Notes: generated by a model from the sequence alone, not told the origin. A stretch of 64,000 bases of DNA from JBFGFX01 sp965232455 (GCA_965232455.1 OZ246981.1:2914001-2978000), one strand, 5' to 3'. Counted from the stretch's first letter, positions 43,901-52,420 are shown. Numbers and translations are program-made.

Positions 43901-44173
43901 AAGCCCGAAGTCGTAGTCGAGCACCTTGCGGATGAAATCATCCGACTGGCCGAAGAGGTTATAGGTATAGTTCTGGCCTCGCGGCGAGTAACTCCACACC
44001 ATCCCCTTGATGTAGTAGTCCTCTCCGTTGACCTTGAGCTTCCAGCCGTTCTCATCCTTGTAGGTTTCGACCCTGTCCACCTGAGCGTGGACAGCCGGAG
44101 CGCACAAGAAAAGCGTGATCGCTACGAGACCACCAATTCTTTTCATACTTCTGATTAGGCGAGATTCCACCAT
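41000..44173 (-). CDS. Glycoside hydrolase fused to an outer-membrane beta-barrel
   Basis: About 1057 residues. A signal peptide (MKRIGGLVAITLFLCAPAVHA) is followed by a GH-A clan TIM barrel of about 390 residues: YYIKGMVWSYSPRGQNYTYN, MKAAGINTIRSFTMLPPEWV, acid/base Glu in LMFAFGNESNYG, nucleophile Glu in MPVVFFEFGSDAF, and WRDEWWK. A linker (LKGDVEKLKADSNEQSKKLYF) leads to about 600 residues of alternating aromatic/polar strands with Asp/Asn loops, ending FLTLVYFTYNF with a terminal Phe as outer-membrane barrels do. Possible starts are ATG 44227, 44173 and 44146; 44173 follows AAGAG. In most barrels the N-terminus is periplasmic, so the enzyme would sit at the pore exit. Role inferred: entry and cutting of glucan fragments. 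Confidence 0.85.
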   Translation of the reverse strand: MVESRLIRSMKRIGGLVAITLFLCAPAVHAQVDRVETYKDENGWKLKVNGEDYYIKGMVWSYSPRGQNYTYNLFGQSDDFIRKVLDYDFGLMKAAGINTIRSFTMLPPEWVEYVYREHGIMTVINPLMGRYGYTVGGKWVPFTDYSDPLTRETLKRDMADFVRRYKDTPGVLMFAFGNESNYGLSWSSFEIENLPVGEQNTAKARFLYSLFEEVIAEGKRIAPDHLFTIVNGDIQYIDLIEELMPSLDILGSNVYRGPSFTDLWARVDQILDMPVVFFEFGSDAFNAREFQEDQYSQAVILKDQWQEMYHKSAGNGEEGNAIGAFVFEWRDEWWKYLQIERLDIQDTNASWSNQAYLFDWAEGENNMNEEWFGVMALGLANSDGVYTARPRMAYDVLTEVFSIDPYTANKGEIDVAFASMDLPFLALKGDVEKLKADSNEQSKKLYFTGGRFEAEFALRGLEQDIDEFGEDGVEFSDGQRVFLDFGFQPTDSLQGQMSLNILGNVARKRPLEFSYGDRGLPLTIRTETETPIFGGDVEVLEQAVTLEDRERVEIYDFEATYQGESFDITGFYHTPRFHWGFEGDFFGLVREATDIIGIDVWDAKAPQGVEFEGKGKWAGLKILAGPEVYWGANPKFIIKYDFRLGKIDWTFIHSEDVSRLGQGANFTQATLRQSRQTTLYANKEFANGWELELGGIISAPERIDETFDRVDREGNIFLDEIGFEDTLGIKAKLSFPLFGAQTYLAAQHAGLVAEGGQHHTVYGVTDPSRLPYSGLGNRREYELGMQMFFGNLMIFPRLLYRDNLVHANPFIEPEIVGGVLNPGVDPRNRDDDPFAVLDNREARSAELYFTWDPTGATPFYDWDNDWREDASFAFNIGGTYTEFPTSTDSNLFFFEPISANAPFGVGLPAEDIWSLSSRMVWNTRNNNRYIFRVTRGFDQSTGDPAGGTRKFWQLNGRAIWGDGRHTLTGYYFQDAWAPYDFFRQFNITYPEQVQLDYSYWLGEGFGIVSNAVAEQTATRIGIRTTYRTSDENSLDVEFQDGENDYTFLTLVYFTYNF

Positions 44174-44228
44174 AGCGACTACTCTTTTCTTGATTTGGTT
44201 GTGTCGAAGTTCGTCGGCTGAGCGCATG

Positions 44229-46406
44229 TCAGTTCACCACGATAGAGACGTTGTCGATGAAAACGTCCGCCGAACACGAGGGATCGCCGCCACACACCAC
44301 GCCGATCTGGAACGTAACGCCTTCGGAGACGTTAGCAGCGGCGGCCGGCGTGTACGTGTAGGTCGTCCAGCCGGCCGTCGGAGCCGCGATCGTCTCCAGC
44401 GGTCCGCTCGACGTGGCGCCGCCGGCGTCCTCGGAAATGAGTTCGGGGAAAATCACTCCCCCGGCTGCCGCGGTGCCTCTCATGTCGAAGGACAGCGTGA
44501 CCGTCTGGCCGCCCGTCACCGTCCCGGCGCCGCGACGCTCCTGCTTGATCACCGGATTGTTGCCCGGGCCGGCGACGACGCGTATCGACCAGGTGCCGCC
44601 CGTGGTGTTGTTCTCGGTGTTGTCCGCCGTCACCGTCCCGCCGTTCGGGAAGATCTCGAACCCGCTCAGGTCGCCGGCTTCGACGTCGCCGTTGACGGTC
44701 TGTTCTCCCGGGCCGCCGCCTCCGCCGCCACCGCCCCCGCCGGTAGTAAAACCGATGTCGGTCAGCAGATAGCTGAAGGGTGCTCCCTGATCGCCCACCG
44801 GACCGACCAGGAAACCGTTGTTCACGCCGACGTTCGCCGCAAAATCCGACATCGGCACCTCGACCTGCAGCCAGCCGGCACCGAGATCGGTCGCGCCCGA
44901 GAAGGTCGTCAGGTCGTAGGTCATGCTGACGTCTTCGGCCGGGGACGGGCCGATGAACTTGACCTCCCAGGCCGTCAGGTTCGCCGCATCGGCCTTCACT
45001 TTGAACACGAAGTTGTCGAACGTCGCCGCAAACCCGCCCGCATAGCCCGTAAACGCGATGAAGCCGACATGGGCGCCGCCGAAGTCGGTGCCGCTCGTGA
45101 CCTGGATCGCCGGATTGAAGTCGGCGTCGGCCGCGAACATCGTGTCGAACACGGCGCCGGAACCGAAATTGTCGAGACCTGCCGGCGCCAGATCCTCGGT
45201 GACGCCCGGGTCCGTTGCGTAAACGACGTTCTGCGGGACGATGCCCGTACCGGCACCGCCGCCGCCACCTCCGCCGGCACCGACGTCGATGTCGTCGAAG
45301 TAGAAGGTCTGCGCGCCGGCGGTTGCGCCGTCTGTGCCGAAATTGAAAAAGATGGAGATCTTGTTGTACGTCGCCGCCGGATCAAAAGCTGCCGTGCCCA
45401 TCGCCTGCATGGAAAAATCGAACGTCAGCGTTTCCCAGGTATCGGTCGCCGTCGTCAGCGCCTCCGTTTCCACGGACACACCGGAGTTCGCGGCGTTTTC
45501 GATTTTCAGGCGAACCGGGATGTTCGGCCCGGGCGCCCGGACCCGCGCGTTCATCTCGGTGTTCATCGCGTCCAGCGGAATCGTCGGCACCGCCTGGTTG
45601 GGCCCGAGCGATACCGTGGTGCCGGCGAAGTCCTCGGCGGCATCGGCTCGATTGACCCGCGCAACCTGGTTCATCGCGTCGTCGGGATCGGCGACGACGG
45701 TCGAGTCTTCGGCGCCTCCGAACCCCGTCAGGGTATACGTCAGCGCCATGTCATCGAACGTAATCGCGCTGAAGTTCGCTGGCAGGCCGCCGCTCGGGCA
45801 GCTCTCGACCTGCGTGATGTCGTCGTAATAGAACGTCCAGTTTGTCGGGTCGGTATCCGCCATTCCCAGCACCGTGATGTCGAAGATCACGGTCAGGGAC
45901 GGGTTCGGGGCGCCTGCGGTATCGCCGGAGAAATCGGCGCAAAGTTCTTCCCACGTGCCGCTGCCCGTATGGCTCAGCACACGTTCCTTGTTCTGTTGCT
46001 CGAGCTTGAACGTCAACGGCACCGGGCGCGCGGACCACACCTTGACTGTGAATGCCTCGCCGTCCGCGAAATCGATCGGTCCGTCGAGGTCCAGCCGGGT
46101 GCCGCCGAAAACCTCGTCCGGGAACTTCTGCATCCGCGCGACGCGTTCGCTCGTGTTGATACTGCTGGGGTCCGGGTTGTCCTCGACCGTCGTCGCGCCG
46201 CCGTTGAAGTTGACGATGTCGACCGGATCGCAAAGTATCTCGAAGTTGATCGGGTCGCAGAAACCGGCCGGTATCGGCGGCAACGGGGTCGCCGGCCGGT
46301 TGATAATCGGCTCGGGGCCGTCGCCCTGGCCGCAGCCTGCGAGAATCAGCACGGGAAGGAAGGACGCCAACAGGCGTGACAGGCGCGGGAAAGCTGGTGC
46401 GTGCAT
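44229..46406 (-). CDS. Multi-domain glycan-binding lipoprotein
   Basis: 725 residues with a lipobox (VLILAGCGQG). Four jelly-roll-like modules: about 40-190 (ends WTFYYDDITQVESC), 195-375 (ends QTFYFDDIDVG), 388-555 (the module shared with the downstream-facing GH16: VVYATDPGVTEDLAP ... LLTDIGFTT) and 570-725 (CBM4-like, ends DVFIDNVSIVVN). Poly-Gly linkers separate the last three. The repeated 'YYDD/YFDD/FIDN' endings are typical of carbohydrate-binding sandwiches. No catalytic motif. It probably holds beta-glucan at the cell surface for the GH16 and the barrel fusion, as SusE/F-like proteins do in Bacteroidetes. Confidence 0.8.
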   Translation of the reverse strand: MHAPAFPRLSRLLASFLPVLILAGCGQGDGPEPIINRPATPLPPIPAGFCDPINFEILCDPVDIVNFNGGATTVEDNPDPSSINTSERVARMQKFPDEVFGGTRLDLDGPIDFADGEAFTVKVWSARPVPLTFKLEQQNKERVLSHTGSGTWEELCADFSGDTAGAPNPSLTVIFDITVLGMADTDPTNWTFYYDDITQVESCPSGGLPANFSAITFDDMALTYTLTGFGGAEDSTVVADPDDAMNQVARVNRADAAEDFAGTTVSLGPNQAVPTIPLDAMNTEMNARVRAPGPNIPVRLKIENAANSGVSVETEALTTATDTWETLTFDFSMQAMGTAAFDPAATYNKISIFFNFGTDGATAGAQTFYFDDIDVGAGGGGGGGAGTGIVPQNVVYATDPGVTEDLAPAGLDNFGSGAVFDTMFAADADFNPAIQVTSGTDFGGAHVGFIAFTGYAGGFAATFDNFVFKVKADAANLTAWEVKFIGPSPAEDVSMTYDLTTFSGATDLGAGWLQVEVPMSDFAANVGVNNGFLVGPVGDQGAPFSYLLTDIGFTTGGGGGGGGGGPGEQTVNGDVEAGDLSGFEIFPNGGTVTADNTENNTTGGTWSIRVVAGPGNNPVIKQERRGAGTVTGGQTVTLSFDMRGTAAAGGVIFPELISEDAGGATSSGPLETIAAPTAGWTTYTYTPAAAANVSEGVTFQIGVVCGGDPSCSADVFIDNVSIVVN

Positions 46407-46531
46407 GATCGAAGTCTCTGAATAATTATCTACATGTCGTTAATGTTTTCTTGTGCTGACGGCCAGCTGGACAGATCCCTGGCCTGGTCGCCGTAACTGT
46501 CCGTGCCGCCAACCGTCTGCGCGTCAGCTCG

Positions 46532-48538
46532 CTATGGGACGGTGAAGCCGATGTCGGTCATCAGATAGGTGAACGCCGCCGGCTGTCCCCCCAGCGGACC
46601 GAGCAGGAAACCGCTGTTGACGCCGACCGTCGCTGCGAAGTCGCTCATCGGAATCGACACCTGCAACCAGCCATTGGCCAGAGGAGTGACGCCCGGGTAG
46701 TTCGTCAGGTCGTACACCATGCTGGTGTCGCCGCCGTTGATGAACTTCACTTCCCAGGCGCCGACGTTCGCCGCATCCGCTTTGACCTTGAATACGAAAT
46801 CCTGGAAGCTCGACGCAAAGCCGGCCGCGTAGCCGTTGAAGGCGACAAAACCCACGTGCACGCCGGCGCCGAACCCTTCACCGCTGGTGACCTGGATCGC
46901 CGGGTTGAAATCGGCATCACCGGCAAAGTTGAAGTCGAACACCGCGGCCGAACCGAAGTTGTCGACGGCGGGCGGCGTCAAGTCCTCCGTTATGGCCGGA
47001 TCGGTCGCGTACACGACGTTGTCGGGCGTGATGCTGGTACTCCCGGTGAAGCCGATGTCGGTCATCAGATAGGTGAATGCCGCCGGCTGTCCCCCTAGCG
47101 GACCGAGCAGGAAGCCGCTGTTGACGCCGACCGTCGCCGCGAAGTCGCTCATCGGGATTACGACCTGTAGCCAGCCGTTGCCGAGATCGGCAACCCCCGG
47201 GTACGTCGTCAGGTCGTAGGTCACCGACGTGTCGCCGCCGTTGATGAACTTCACCTCCCAGGCACCGATGTTTGCGGCGTCCGCTTTGACCTTGAACACG
47301 AAGTTCTCATAAGCGGCCGCAAAGCCTGCCGCGTAGCCGTTGAAGGCCACGAAACCGACGTGGTTGCCGGCGCCGAATCCCTCGCCGCTCGTGACCTGGA
47401 TCGCCGGGTCGAAATCCGGATCGCCCGTGAAGCTGAAATCGAAAACTGCCGCGGAGCCGAAACTCTCGACGGCGGGCGGAGCGAGATCCTCGGTTACGTT
47501 CGGATCGCTGGCGTAGACGACGTTATCGGGCGTAATACCCGGGTCGGCCGGCACGAACGGCGCTTCGCCCTCGTAGACCCGCACCCAGTCGACTTCCATG
47601 GTTGCCGGGAAAACGGTATCCGCGTCAGGGAAACCGGGAAAATTGCCGCCCACGGCGACGTTGAGAAGAATGTAGAACGGCTGGTCGAACGGCGCCGGGA
47701 AAGGCGCGGCGGTCGAGAACCAGGAATTCTGCGTCGCGTAAAGCGTGTCGTCGAAGTACCAGCGAATCTCGTCGACGTCCCACTCTACGGCGTAGGTGTG
47801 AAAGTCTTCCGTGACGTTGACGGACGGTACGTACGATTCGGAACTGCTTTGCTGGTTCGGAAACTCGCCGCCGAAGAAGATCGTCCCGAAGATCTCGTTG
47901 CCGCCGCCCTCCGCATTCGGATTGTCGGGACGTGGAACGCCGCCGAGGTTGACGGCCTCTACGATGTCGATCTCGCCGGTTGCCGCCCAGATCCCGTACG
48001 GACTGTCTTGCGAAAGCATCCAGAACGCGGGCCACAGGCCCTGCCCTCCGGGGAGCTTGATGCTGGCTTCGATGCGACCGTAGCGGAACGCGAACCGATC
48101 CTCGGTGTTGATGCGCGCCGAAGTGTACGGCTGCCCGCCGAAGCTCTCCCGGCGGGCGGTAATCTTGAGGACGCCGTTTTCCACCTGGGCGCTGTCGGGC
48201 AGGTAATACTGCAATTCGTTGTTGCCCCAACCCGGCGGCAGCCCGGCCTCTTCGCCGCGGCCCGTCGCAAAGAACCAGACCTCCGGATCCAGCGCAGAGC
48301 CATCGAACTCGTCGCTCCAGACCAGGGTCAGCACGTCGCCGGGATCGACCGGATCGTTGGCGGCGGTGGTCAGCGAGGGATTGGTGATGTTCTGGTTCGA
48401 CGTCGTCGGCGTCGGCGCGGGCGGGATCGTATCGGTCTGCGACAAACGCGGCTCACGGCCGTTATCGACGCAAGCGGACGCCAGCAAGGCCGCGCCGATC
48501 GCGACCGCAAAACGCATGGCACTTCGTGTACGAAGCAT
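46532..48538 (-). CDS. GH16 beta-1,3-glucanase lipoprotein with two binding modules
   Basis: 668 residues. The ATG at 48538 follows GAGGGGGGA. The lipobox is LLASACVDN (Cys about 23). The GH16 domain spans about 70-325: LVWSDEFDGSALDPEVW, NELQYYLPD, PAFWMLSQDS, the signature TGEIDIVEA, FHTYAVEWD and EVDWVRVYEG. Two near-identical modules follow (about 336-500 and 503-668), each beginning ITPDNVVYA.DP..TEDL.P and ending YLMTDIGFT. It is the first gene of the five-gene minus operon below the operator at 48610. It cleaves laminarin at the surface. Confidence 0.93.
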   Translation of the reverse strand: MLRTRSAMRFAVAIGAALLASACVDNGREPRLSQTDTIPPAPTPTTSNQNITNPSLTTAANDPVDPGDVLTLVWSDEFDGSALDPEVWFFATGRGEEAGLPPGWGNNELQYYLPDSAQVENGVLKITARRESFGGQPYTSARINTEDRFAFRYGRIEASIKLPGGQGLWPAFWMLSQDSPYGIWAATGEIDIVEAVNLGGVPRPDNPNAEGGGNEIFGTIFFGGEFPNQQSSSESYVPSVNVTEDFHTYAVEWDVDEIRWYFDDTLYATQNSWFSTAAPFPAPFDQPFYILLNVAVGGNFPGFPDADTVFPATMEVDWVRVYEGEAPFVPADPGITPDNVVYASDPNVTEDLAPPAVESFGSAAVFDFSFTGDPDFDPAIQVTSGEGFGAGNHVGFVAFNGYAAGFAAAYENFVFKVKADAANIGAWEVKFINGGDTSVTYDLTTYPGVADLGNGWLQVVIPMSDFAATVGVNSGFLLGPLGGQPAAFTYLMTDIGFTGSTSITPDNVVYATDPAITEDLTPPAVDNFGSAAVFDFNFAGDADFNPAIQVTSGEGFGAGVHVGFVAFNGYAAGFASSFQDFVFKVKADAANVGAWEVKFINGGDTSMVYDLTNYPGVTPLANGWLQVSIPMSDFAATVGVNSGFLLGPLGGQPAAFTYLMTDIGFTVP
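46537..47548. repeat. Tandem ~505-bp duplication encoding the two binding modules
   Basis: Bases 46537-47040 and 47045-47548 are near-identical over long stretches. For example, both start GTGAAGCCGATGTCGGTCAT and run through the same CCGGCTGTCCCC and GACCGAGCAGGAA blocks with only scattered changes. A third, more diverged copy is in the neighbouring lipoprotein (about 44742-45245). The duplication is recent relative to that third copy. Confidence 0.85.
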
Positions 48539-48609
48539 GCAAATCCCCCCTCAACGCACCAAATCAACGAAGCATTGACTTCTTGTTGTCAGTGGAAGGT
48601 GTCAGAAAA

Positions 48610-48623
48610 TGACAGCGTTGTCA
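48610..48623. promoter_or_regulatory. LacI-type operator, TGACAGCGTTGTCA
   Basis: One change from the perfect palindrome at 32096 and 52549. It lies 72 bases upstream of the GH16 start at 48538, so it would control the GH16/CBM lipoprotein/hydrolase-barrel operon. The stretch from 48624 to 48786 holds nothing else I recognise. Confidence 0.65.
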
Positions 48624-48786
48624 ATTATCGAGCCATAACACGGCTTGTCGAGCCGTGGGCAAGCCTTCCAGCAGAGGCGTTCGGCTTGCGGTTTGCGAAC
48701 GCGTGAGAGCCGGCGCTGGGGGGAAGTGAGCGCGACCGGCCGAGCGAGCTGCTGCGGTCGGCGTCGTCTTACGGACGGGTCGGTAT

Positions 48787-49011
48787 CTACACCGGCTCGC
48801 GGCAGCCGGGTGCAAAAAAGCGCGCGAGGAAATCCTCGATCTTGCGCGCGACGTCGCGCCGGCTCCCGGGGTCGCGGCGGAGGCGCCTGTCCCAGGTTTT
48901 GTTCAATACGTCATCAGCGATAGCCGGCACGAAGGCGTGCGAGTTTATCGACGCCGTCCCGCCCAGGCTGAACGTGAACACATCACGCGCGGTATTGGCT
49001 TTTGCAGGCAT
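48787..49011 (-). CDS. Small hypothetical protein (74 aa)
   Basis: ATG 49011 follows GGAGAG. The protein begins MPAKANTARDVFTFSLGG, continues HAFVPAIADDVLNKTWDRRL and ends in a basic stretch with ARKIEDFLARFF. No signal peptide or membrane segment. It stands alone between the GH16 operon and the GH17 lipoprotein. No family is recognised. Confidence 0.5.
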   Translation of the reverse strand: MPAKANTARDVFTFSLGGTASINSHAFVPAIADDVLNKTWDRRLRRDPGSRRDVARKIEDFLARFFAPGCREPV

Positions 49012-49188
49012 TGTTACTCTCCATAGTTGACAAGTAGTAGCCTTCCGCCAGCCGGTTCCGCCCGACTGACGCACCAAATATAGGGTCGCACCGGGCGTTT
49101 CACAAAAGAAGAAAATTCATGATTCGGATGAAAAAAACTCAAGCCGCGCCGGCGGAACCCGCGAGCCGGAGTTCGCCGGAAACGTGGC

Positions 49189-50196
49189 CTAACGAAGCAT
49201 CACCGGCTTGGGCGTTCGGTCGACGTAGAACAGACCCCAGTGCTTCTCGGCGCCTGCAGGATTGTCGGGATTACCTTTCCAAGGCTCGTCGAAGGCTTCA
49301 AAGAAGAACACCGTCACATTGGCGCCGGTTGCCCACTCGTAGAGCTCGCGATAGTAGCGGGTCTGCTCCGCTTCGCCCGCGCGGTCGGCGAACTCGGATG
49401 CCTCGGTCGCCCAGCCCGCCTCGAGGACTGCGATCGGCCTGCCCGGCAATGCCGCACGGACCCCTTCGAGGTTTTCGATCGTATAACTGAGGCCTTCGTC
49501 GATCGTCTTTTCTTCCCACGCCGGGTAGGTGTGAACGCCGATGAAATCGACCTCGGCAGCAAGCGGCGCGCCGTCGCTGATCCACCATTCGTAGTTGTCG
49601 GCAACCGTTACCGGCTGGTCGACGGCGCGCTTCACCTGCCGCACATAGTCGATGACCCTGTCGAGCGGCACCATATGATCGTTCCACTCGACCAACGCTT
49701 CGTTACCAACGTTCACCGCGACGACGATGTCCTCGAATTGCCGGGCCATCTCGATGCCTCGCGCGATTTCGGCGGCGTTCAGGAGCGTGTTGGCGGCGAG
49801 TTCCGCTTCCGGGATCGGCTCGTCGAGCCAAGGACATCCCTCGTGATTGCTGACTTCGGCGCGCAACCAGATGCCGAGAAGCACCCGAATGGGCAAGTCG
49901 TGCTCGCGAATCAGGCGAAGCGTCGCCGCCGTGTTTTCGCCGGTGTCGTAGACACGAATCAACCGAAAATCGTGGGCAGCCAGTATCTCGAGGTCTTCCA
50001 GGATCTCGGCCTCACTCGGATTGACCGCGCCGGCGCCGCGATCGGGATGCTGCCCCTCGCGATAACCGGAATAGGCGACGGCCATGACCTCGCCGGCGAT
50101 GAGGTCGGCCGGCGACTGGCTGAGAGGCGCCGGTGCGTCCTGCCTGGAACAACCCGCGATCGCGAGAATCAGGATTAGCGAAGTTAGTTTTTTCAT
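49189..50196 (-). CDS. GH17-like glycosidase lipoprotein
   Basis: 335 residues from ATG 50196, which begins MKKLTSLILILAIAGCSRQ with the lipobox Cys at 16; the frame is open upstream but without a signal. Acid/base Glu in AVNVGNEALVEW and nucleophile Glu in IAVLEAGWATE. It is close to the protein at 37403 in both halves. It starts directly at the stop of the GH3 gene, so the two are co-translated. Its likely place is the periplasmic face or the surface, cutting laminari-oligosaccharides before import. Confidence 0.87.
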   Translation of the reverse strand: MKKLTSLILILAIAGCSRQDAPAPLSQSPADLIAGEVMAVAYSGYREGQHPDRGAGAVNPSEAEILEDLEILAAHDFRLIRVYDTGENTAATLRLIREHDLPIRVLLGIWLRAEVSNHEGCPWLDEPIPEAELAANTLLNAAEIARGIEMARQFEDIVVAVNVGNEALVEWNDHMVPLDRVIDYVRQVKRAVDQPVTVADNYEWWISDGAPLAAEVDFIGVHTYPAWEEKTIDEGLSYTIENLEGVRAALPGRPIAVLEAGWATEASEFADRAGEAEQTRYYRELYEWATGANVTVFFFEAFDEPWKGNPDNPAGAEKHWGLFYVDRTPKPVMLR

Positions 50197-50197
50197 T

Positions 50198-52420
50198 TCA
50201 ATCCTCGCGGACAAGCTTGAATTCGGTGCCGAGCTCGGTCTCCGAGCTGCCGCCGATCCAAACATGGAATTCGCCCGGTTCGGTCCGTTGCCGGTTGTCG
50301 CGACCGAAAAACGCGAGCTCGTCGGTGTGCAGTCGGAACTCGACCGTCGCCTGCTCGCGCGGCGCGAGGCGCAGCCGCCGAAATCCCCGGAGCTCCCGGA
50401 CCGGCCGGGTCACGCTGCCGACGAGATCCCGGACGTACAGCTGCACCACCTCGTCCGCGGCCACGTCGCCCGTGTTGGTCACATCGACACTGATGGTCAG
50501 CGAATCGCCAAGCCGTACGTCCCTCGCGCTCGCGCGAAGATTTCCGTAGTCGAACGACGCGTAGGAAAGCCCGAAGCCAAACGGGAACAGCGGTCGATAA
50601 CCCGCATCAAGATGGTAGGCGGTCATGCCCGTCGACAGCTGCTCGGCATTCGGGTCGATATCGTCGATTAGCACCACTGACTCGGGCGACGGCGGCTTAC
50701 CGGTATTTTTCTGACTGTAGTAGATCGGAACCTGCCCGACCATGCGCGGGAACGTGGCGGGGAGCTTGCCCGACGGTGATTCGAGGCCGAACAACAGGTC
50801 CGCGATCGCCGGCCCGGCCATCGTTCCGGGATGCCAGGCAAAAAGTATGGCGTCGACGTGATCGACAATGTCCGTCAGCGTCAGCGGCCGGCCGGCCATG
50901 ATGACGACCACCACCGGCTTGCCCGCCTTGCGGATCCGGCGCACGAGTTCCGCCTGGACACCCGGTAGGCTGATGTCCGCGCGCGAATGCGCCTCACCCG
51001 ACAGTATCGCTTCCTCACCGAGGAACAGCACGGCGGCATCCGTGTGCGCGGCCACGGTCACGGCCTCGTCGAACCCGTTGGTGTCCCTGCTGCGCGTCGT
51101 TTCGAGGGCCCGGGAATACCGGACCGCGACCCGACTGCCGAGCAAACCGCGGATCGCCTGTAGCGGAGTGATGCTCAAGTCCGGCTGTCCGTCGAAGATC
51201 CAGGTGCCCAGCTGCTCGCCGGGCGCGTCGGCCAGCGGACCGATCACCGCCAGCGATTCGAGCGTATCCGCGGCCAGCGGCAGCACGTGATGATCGTTCT
51301 TCAGCATCACCACGCTCTGCAACGCGGCCTGCCTCGCCAGGGAGAGCGCCTCGTCGTTCCCGATCGGCGGCAGTCCGCCGGGATCGGTGTACGGATTCTC
51401 GAACAGGCCGAGACGAAACTTCACGCGCAAAATGTTGCCTACGGCCCCGTCGATGATCGCGGGATCGATGTGCCCGATCTCGACCAGCCGCTCGAGGTGT
51501 TTGAGGTAGGCGTCGCCGTGCATTTCCATGTCAACACCGGCCAGCGCAGCTTCGCGAGCTGACTCTTCGTCGTTGGCGGTGAGGCCGTGAATGGCGAGCT
51601 GCCGCACCGAATCCCAGTCGCTGACGACGAAACCGTCGAAGCTCCATTCTCCGCGCAGGACGTCGCGGACCAGGAATTCGTTGGCGGTAGCGGGCACGCC
51701 GTCGATATCGCTGAACGACGTCATCAGGGTCTGGACACCGGCCTCGACGGCGGCCTTGAACGGCGGCAGATAGACGTTACGCAACTCGTTCTCGGGCACG
51801 TTCGTCGTCGCGTAATCGCGGCCGCTCTCGGCCGCGCCATAACCCGCAAAATGTTTCGCGCAGGCGGCAATCGTATCCGGCCTCGACAGGTCGTCACCCT
51901 GGAAACCTCGAACCATTGCGCCGCCCAGCACGCCGGTGAGATACGGATCTTCGCCGAGGCTCTCGGCTATCCGTCCCCAGCGCGGATCTCGCGAAACGTC
52001 GATCATGGGTGCAAATGTCCAGTTGACCCCGGACCTCGCGGCCTCCCGCGCCGCGATCGCCGCACCGGCGCGCACCAGTTCGGGATTCCAGGTCGCCGCC
52101 TGGCCGAGCGGGATGGGCAGGATCGTCTTGAAGCCGTGGATCACGTCGCGGCCGACCAGCAGCGGTATCCCGAGCCGGCTTTCCTCGATGGCGATGCGCT
52201 GCAGTTCGTTGACGACTTCGACGTTGACCTCATTCAGGACCGAACCGACACGACCCGATCGCAATGCCTCGGCGAGGTAGTCGTGGATATAACTGTCGCC
52301 CACGTTCACCTGGCTCATCTGGCCGATCTTGTCGGCCAGGGTCATGCGGCGCAGGAGGTCGGCGACGCGCTGTTCGATGGCATCGGGCGTGGACGGCTGA
52401 TCGACCACAGTGCTGTTCAT
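50198..52420 (-). CDS. GH3 beta-glucosidase
   Basis: 740 residues from ATG 52420, behind GGGGA. GH3 layout: N-terminal TIM barrel with GRDVIHGFKTILPIPLGQAA and NWTFAPMIDVSRDPRWGRI, then KHFAGYGAAESGRDY and nucleophile Asp in FVVSDWDSVRQL. The alpha/beta sandwich follows (VVVIMAGRPLTLTDIVD) and a fibronectin-III-like C-terminus (FGFGLSYASFDY ... GEFHVWIGGSS). No signal peptide, so cytoplasmic, although many BglX relatives are periplasmic. It releases glucose from short beta-glucosides. The operator at 52549 lies 129 bases upstream. Confidence 0.93.
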   Translation of the reverse strand: MNSTVVDQPSTPDAIEQRVADLLRRMTLADKIGQMSQVNVGDSYIHDYLAEALRSGRVGSVLNEVNVEVVNELQRIAIEESRLGIPLLVGRDVIHGFKTILPIPLGQAATWNPELVRAGAAIAAREAARSGVNWTFAPMIDVSRDPRWGRIAESLGEDPYLTGVLGGAMVRGFQGDDLSRPDTIAACAKHFAGYGAAESGRDYATTNVPENELRNVYLPPFKAAVEAGVQTLMTSFSDIDGVPATANEFLVRDVLRGEWSFDGFVVSDWDSVRQLAIHGLTANDEESAREAALAGVDMEMHGDAYLKHLERLVEIGHIDPAIIDGAVGNILRVKFRLGLFENPYTDPGGLPPIGNDEALSLARQAALQSVVMLKNDHHVLPLAADTLESLAVIGPLADAPGEQLGTWIFDGQPDLSITPLQAIRGLLGSRVAVRYSRALETTRSRDTNGFDEAVTVAAHTDAAVLFLGEEAILSGEAHSRADISLPGVQAELVRRIRKAGKPVVVVIMAGRPLTLTDIVDHVDAILFAWHPGTMAGPAIADLLFGLESPSGKLPATFPRMVGQVPIYYSQKNTGKPPSPESVVLIDDIDPNAEQLSTGMTAYHLDAGYRPLFPFGFGLSYASFDYGNLRASARDVRLGDSLTISVDVTNTGDVAADEVVQLYVRDLVGSVTRPVRELRGFRRLRLAPREQATVEFRLHTDELAFFGRDNRQRTEPGEFHVWIGGSSETELGTEFKLVRED

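Noticed and set aside
44700..44750. CCGCC-rich repeat, considered as a DNA repeat
   Set aside because: It encodes a poly-Gly linker of the lipoprotein.
44115..46379. Long plus-strand frame antisense to the glycan-binding lipoprotein
   Set aside because: Low-complexity Arg-rich translation; the minus strand has lipobox, modules and linkers.
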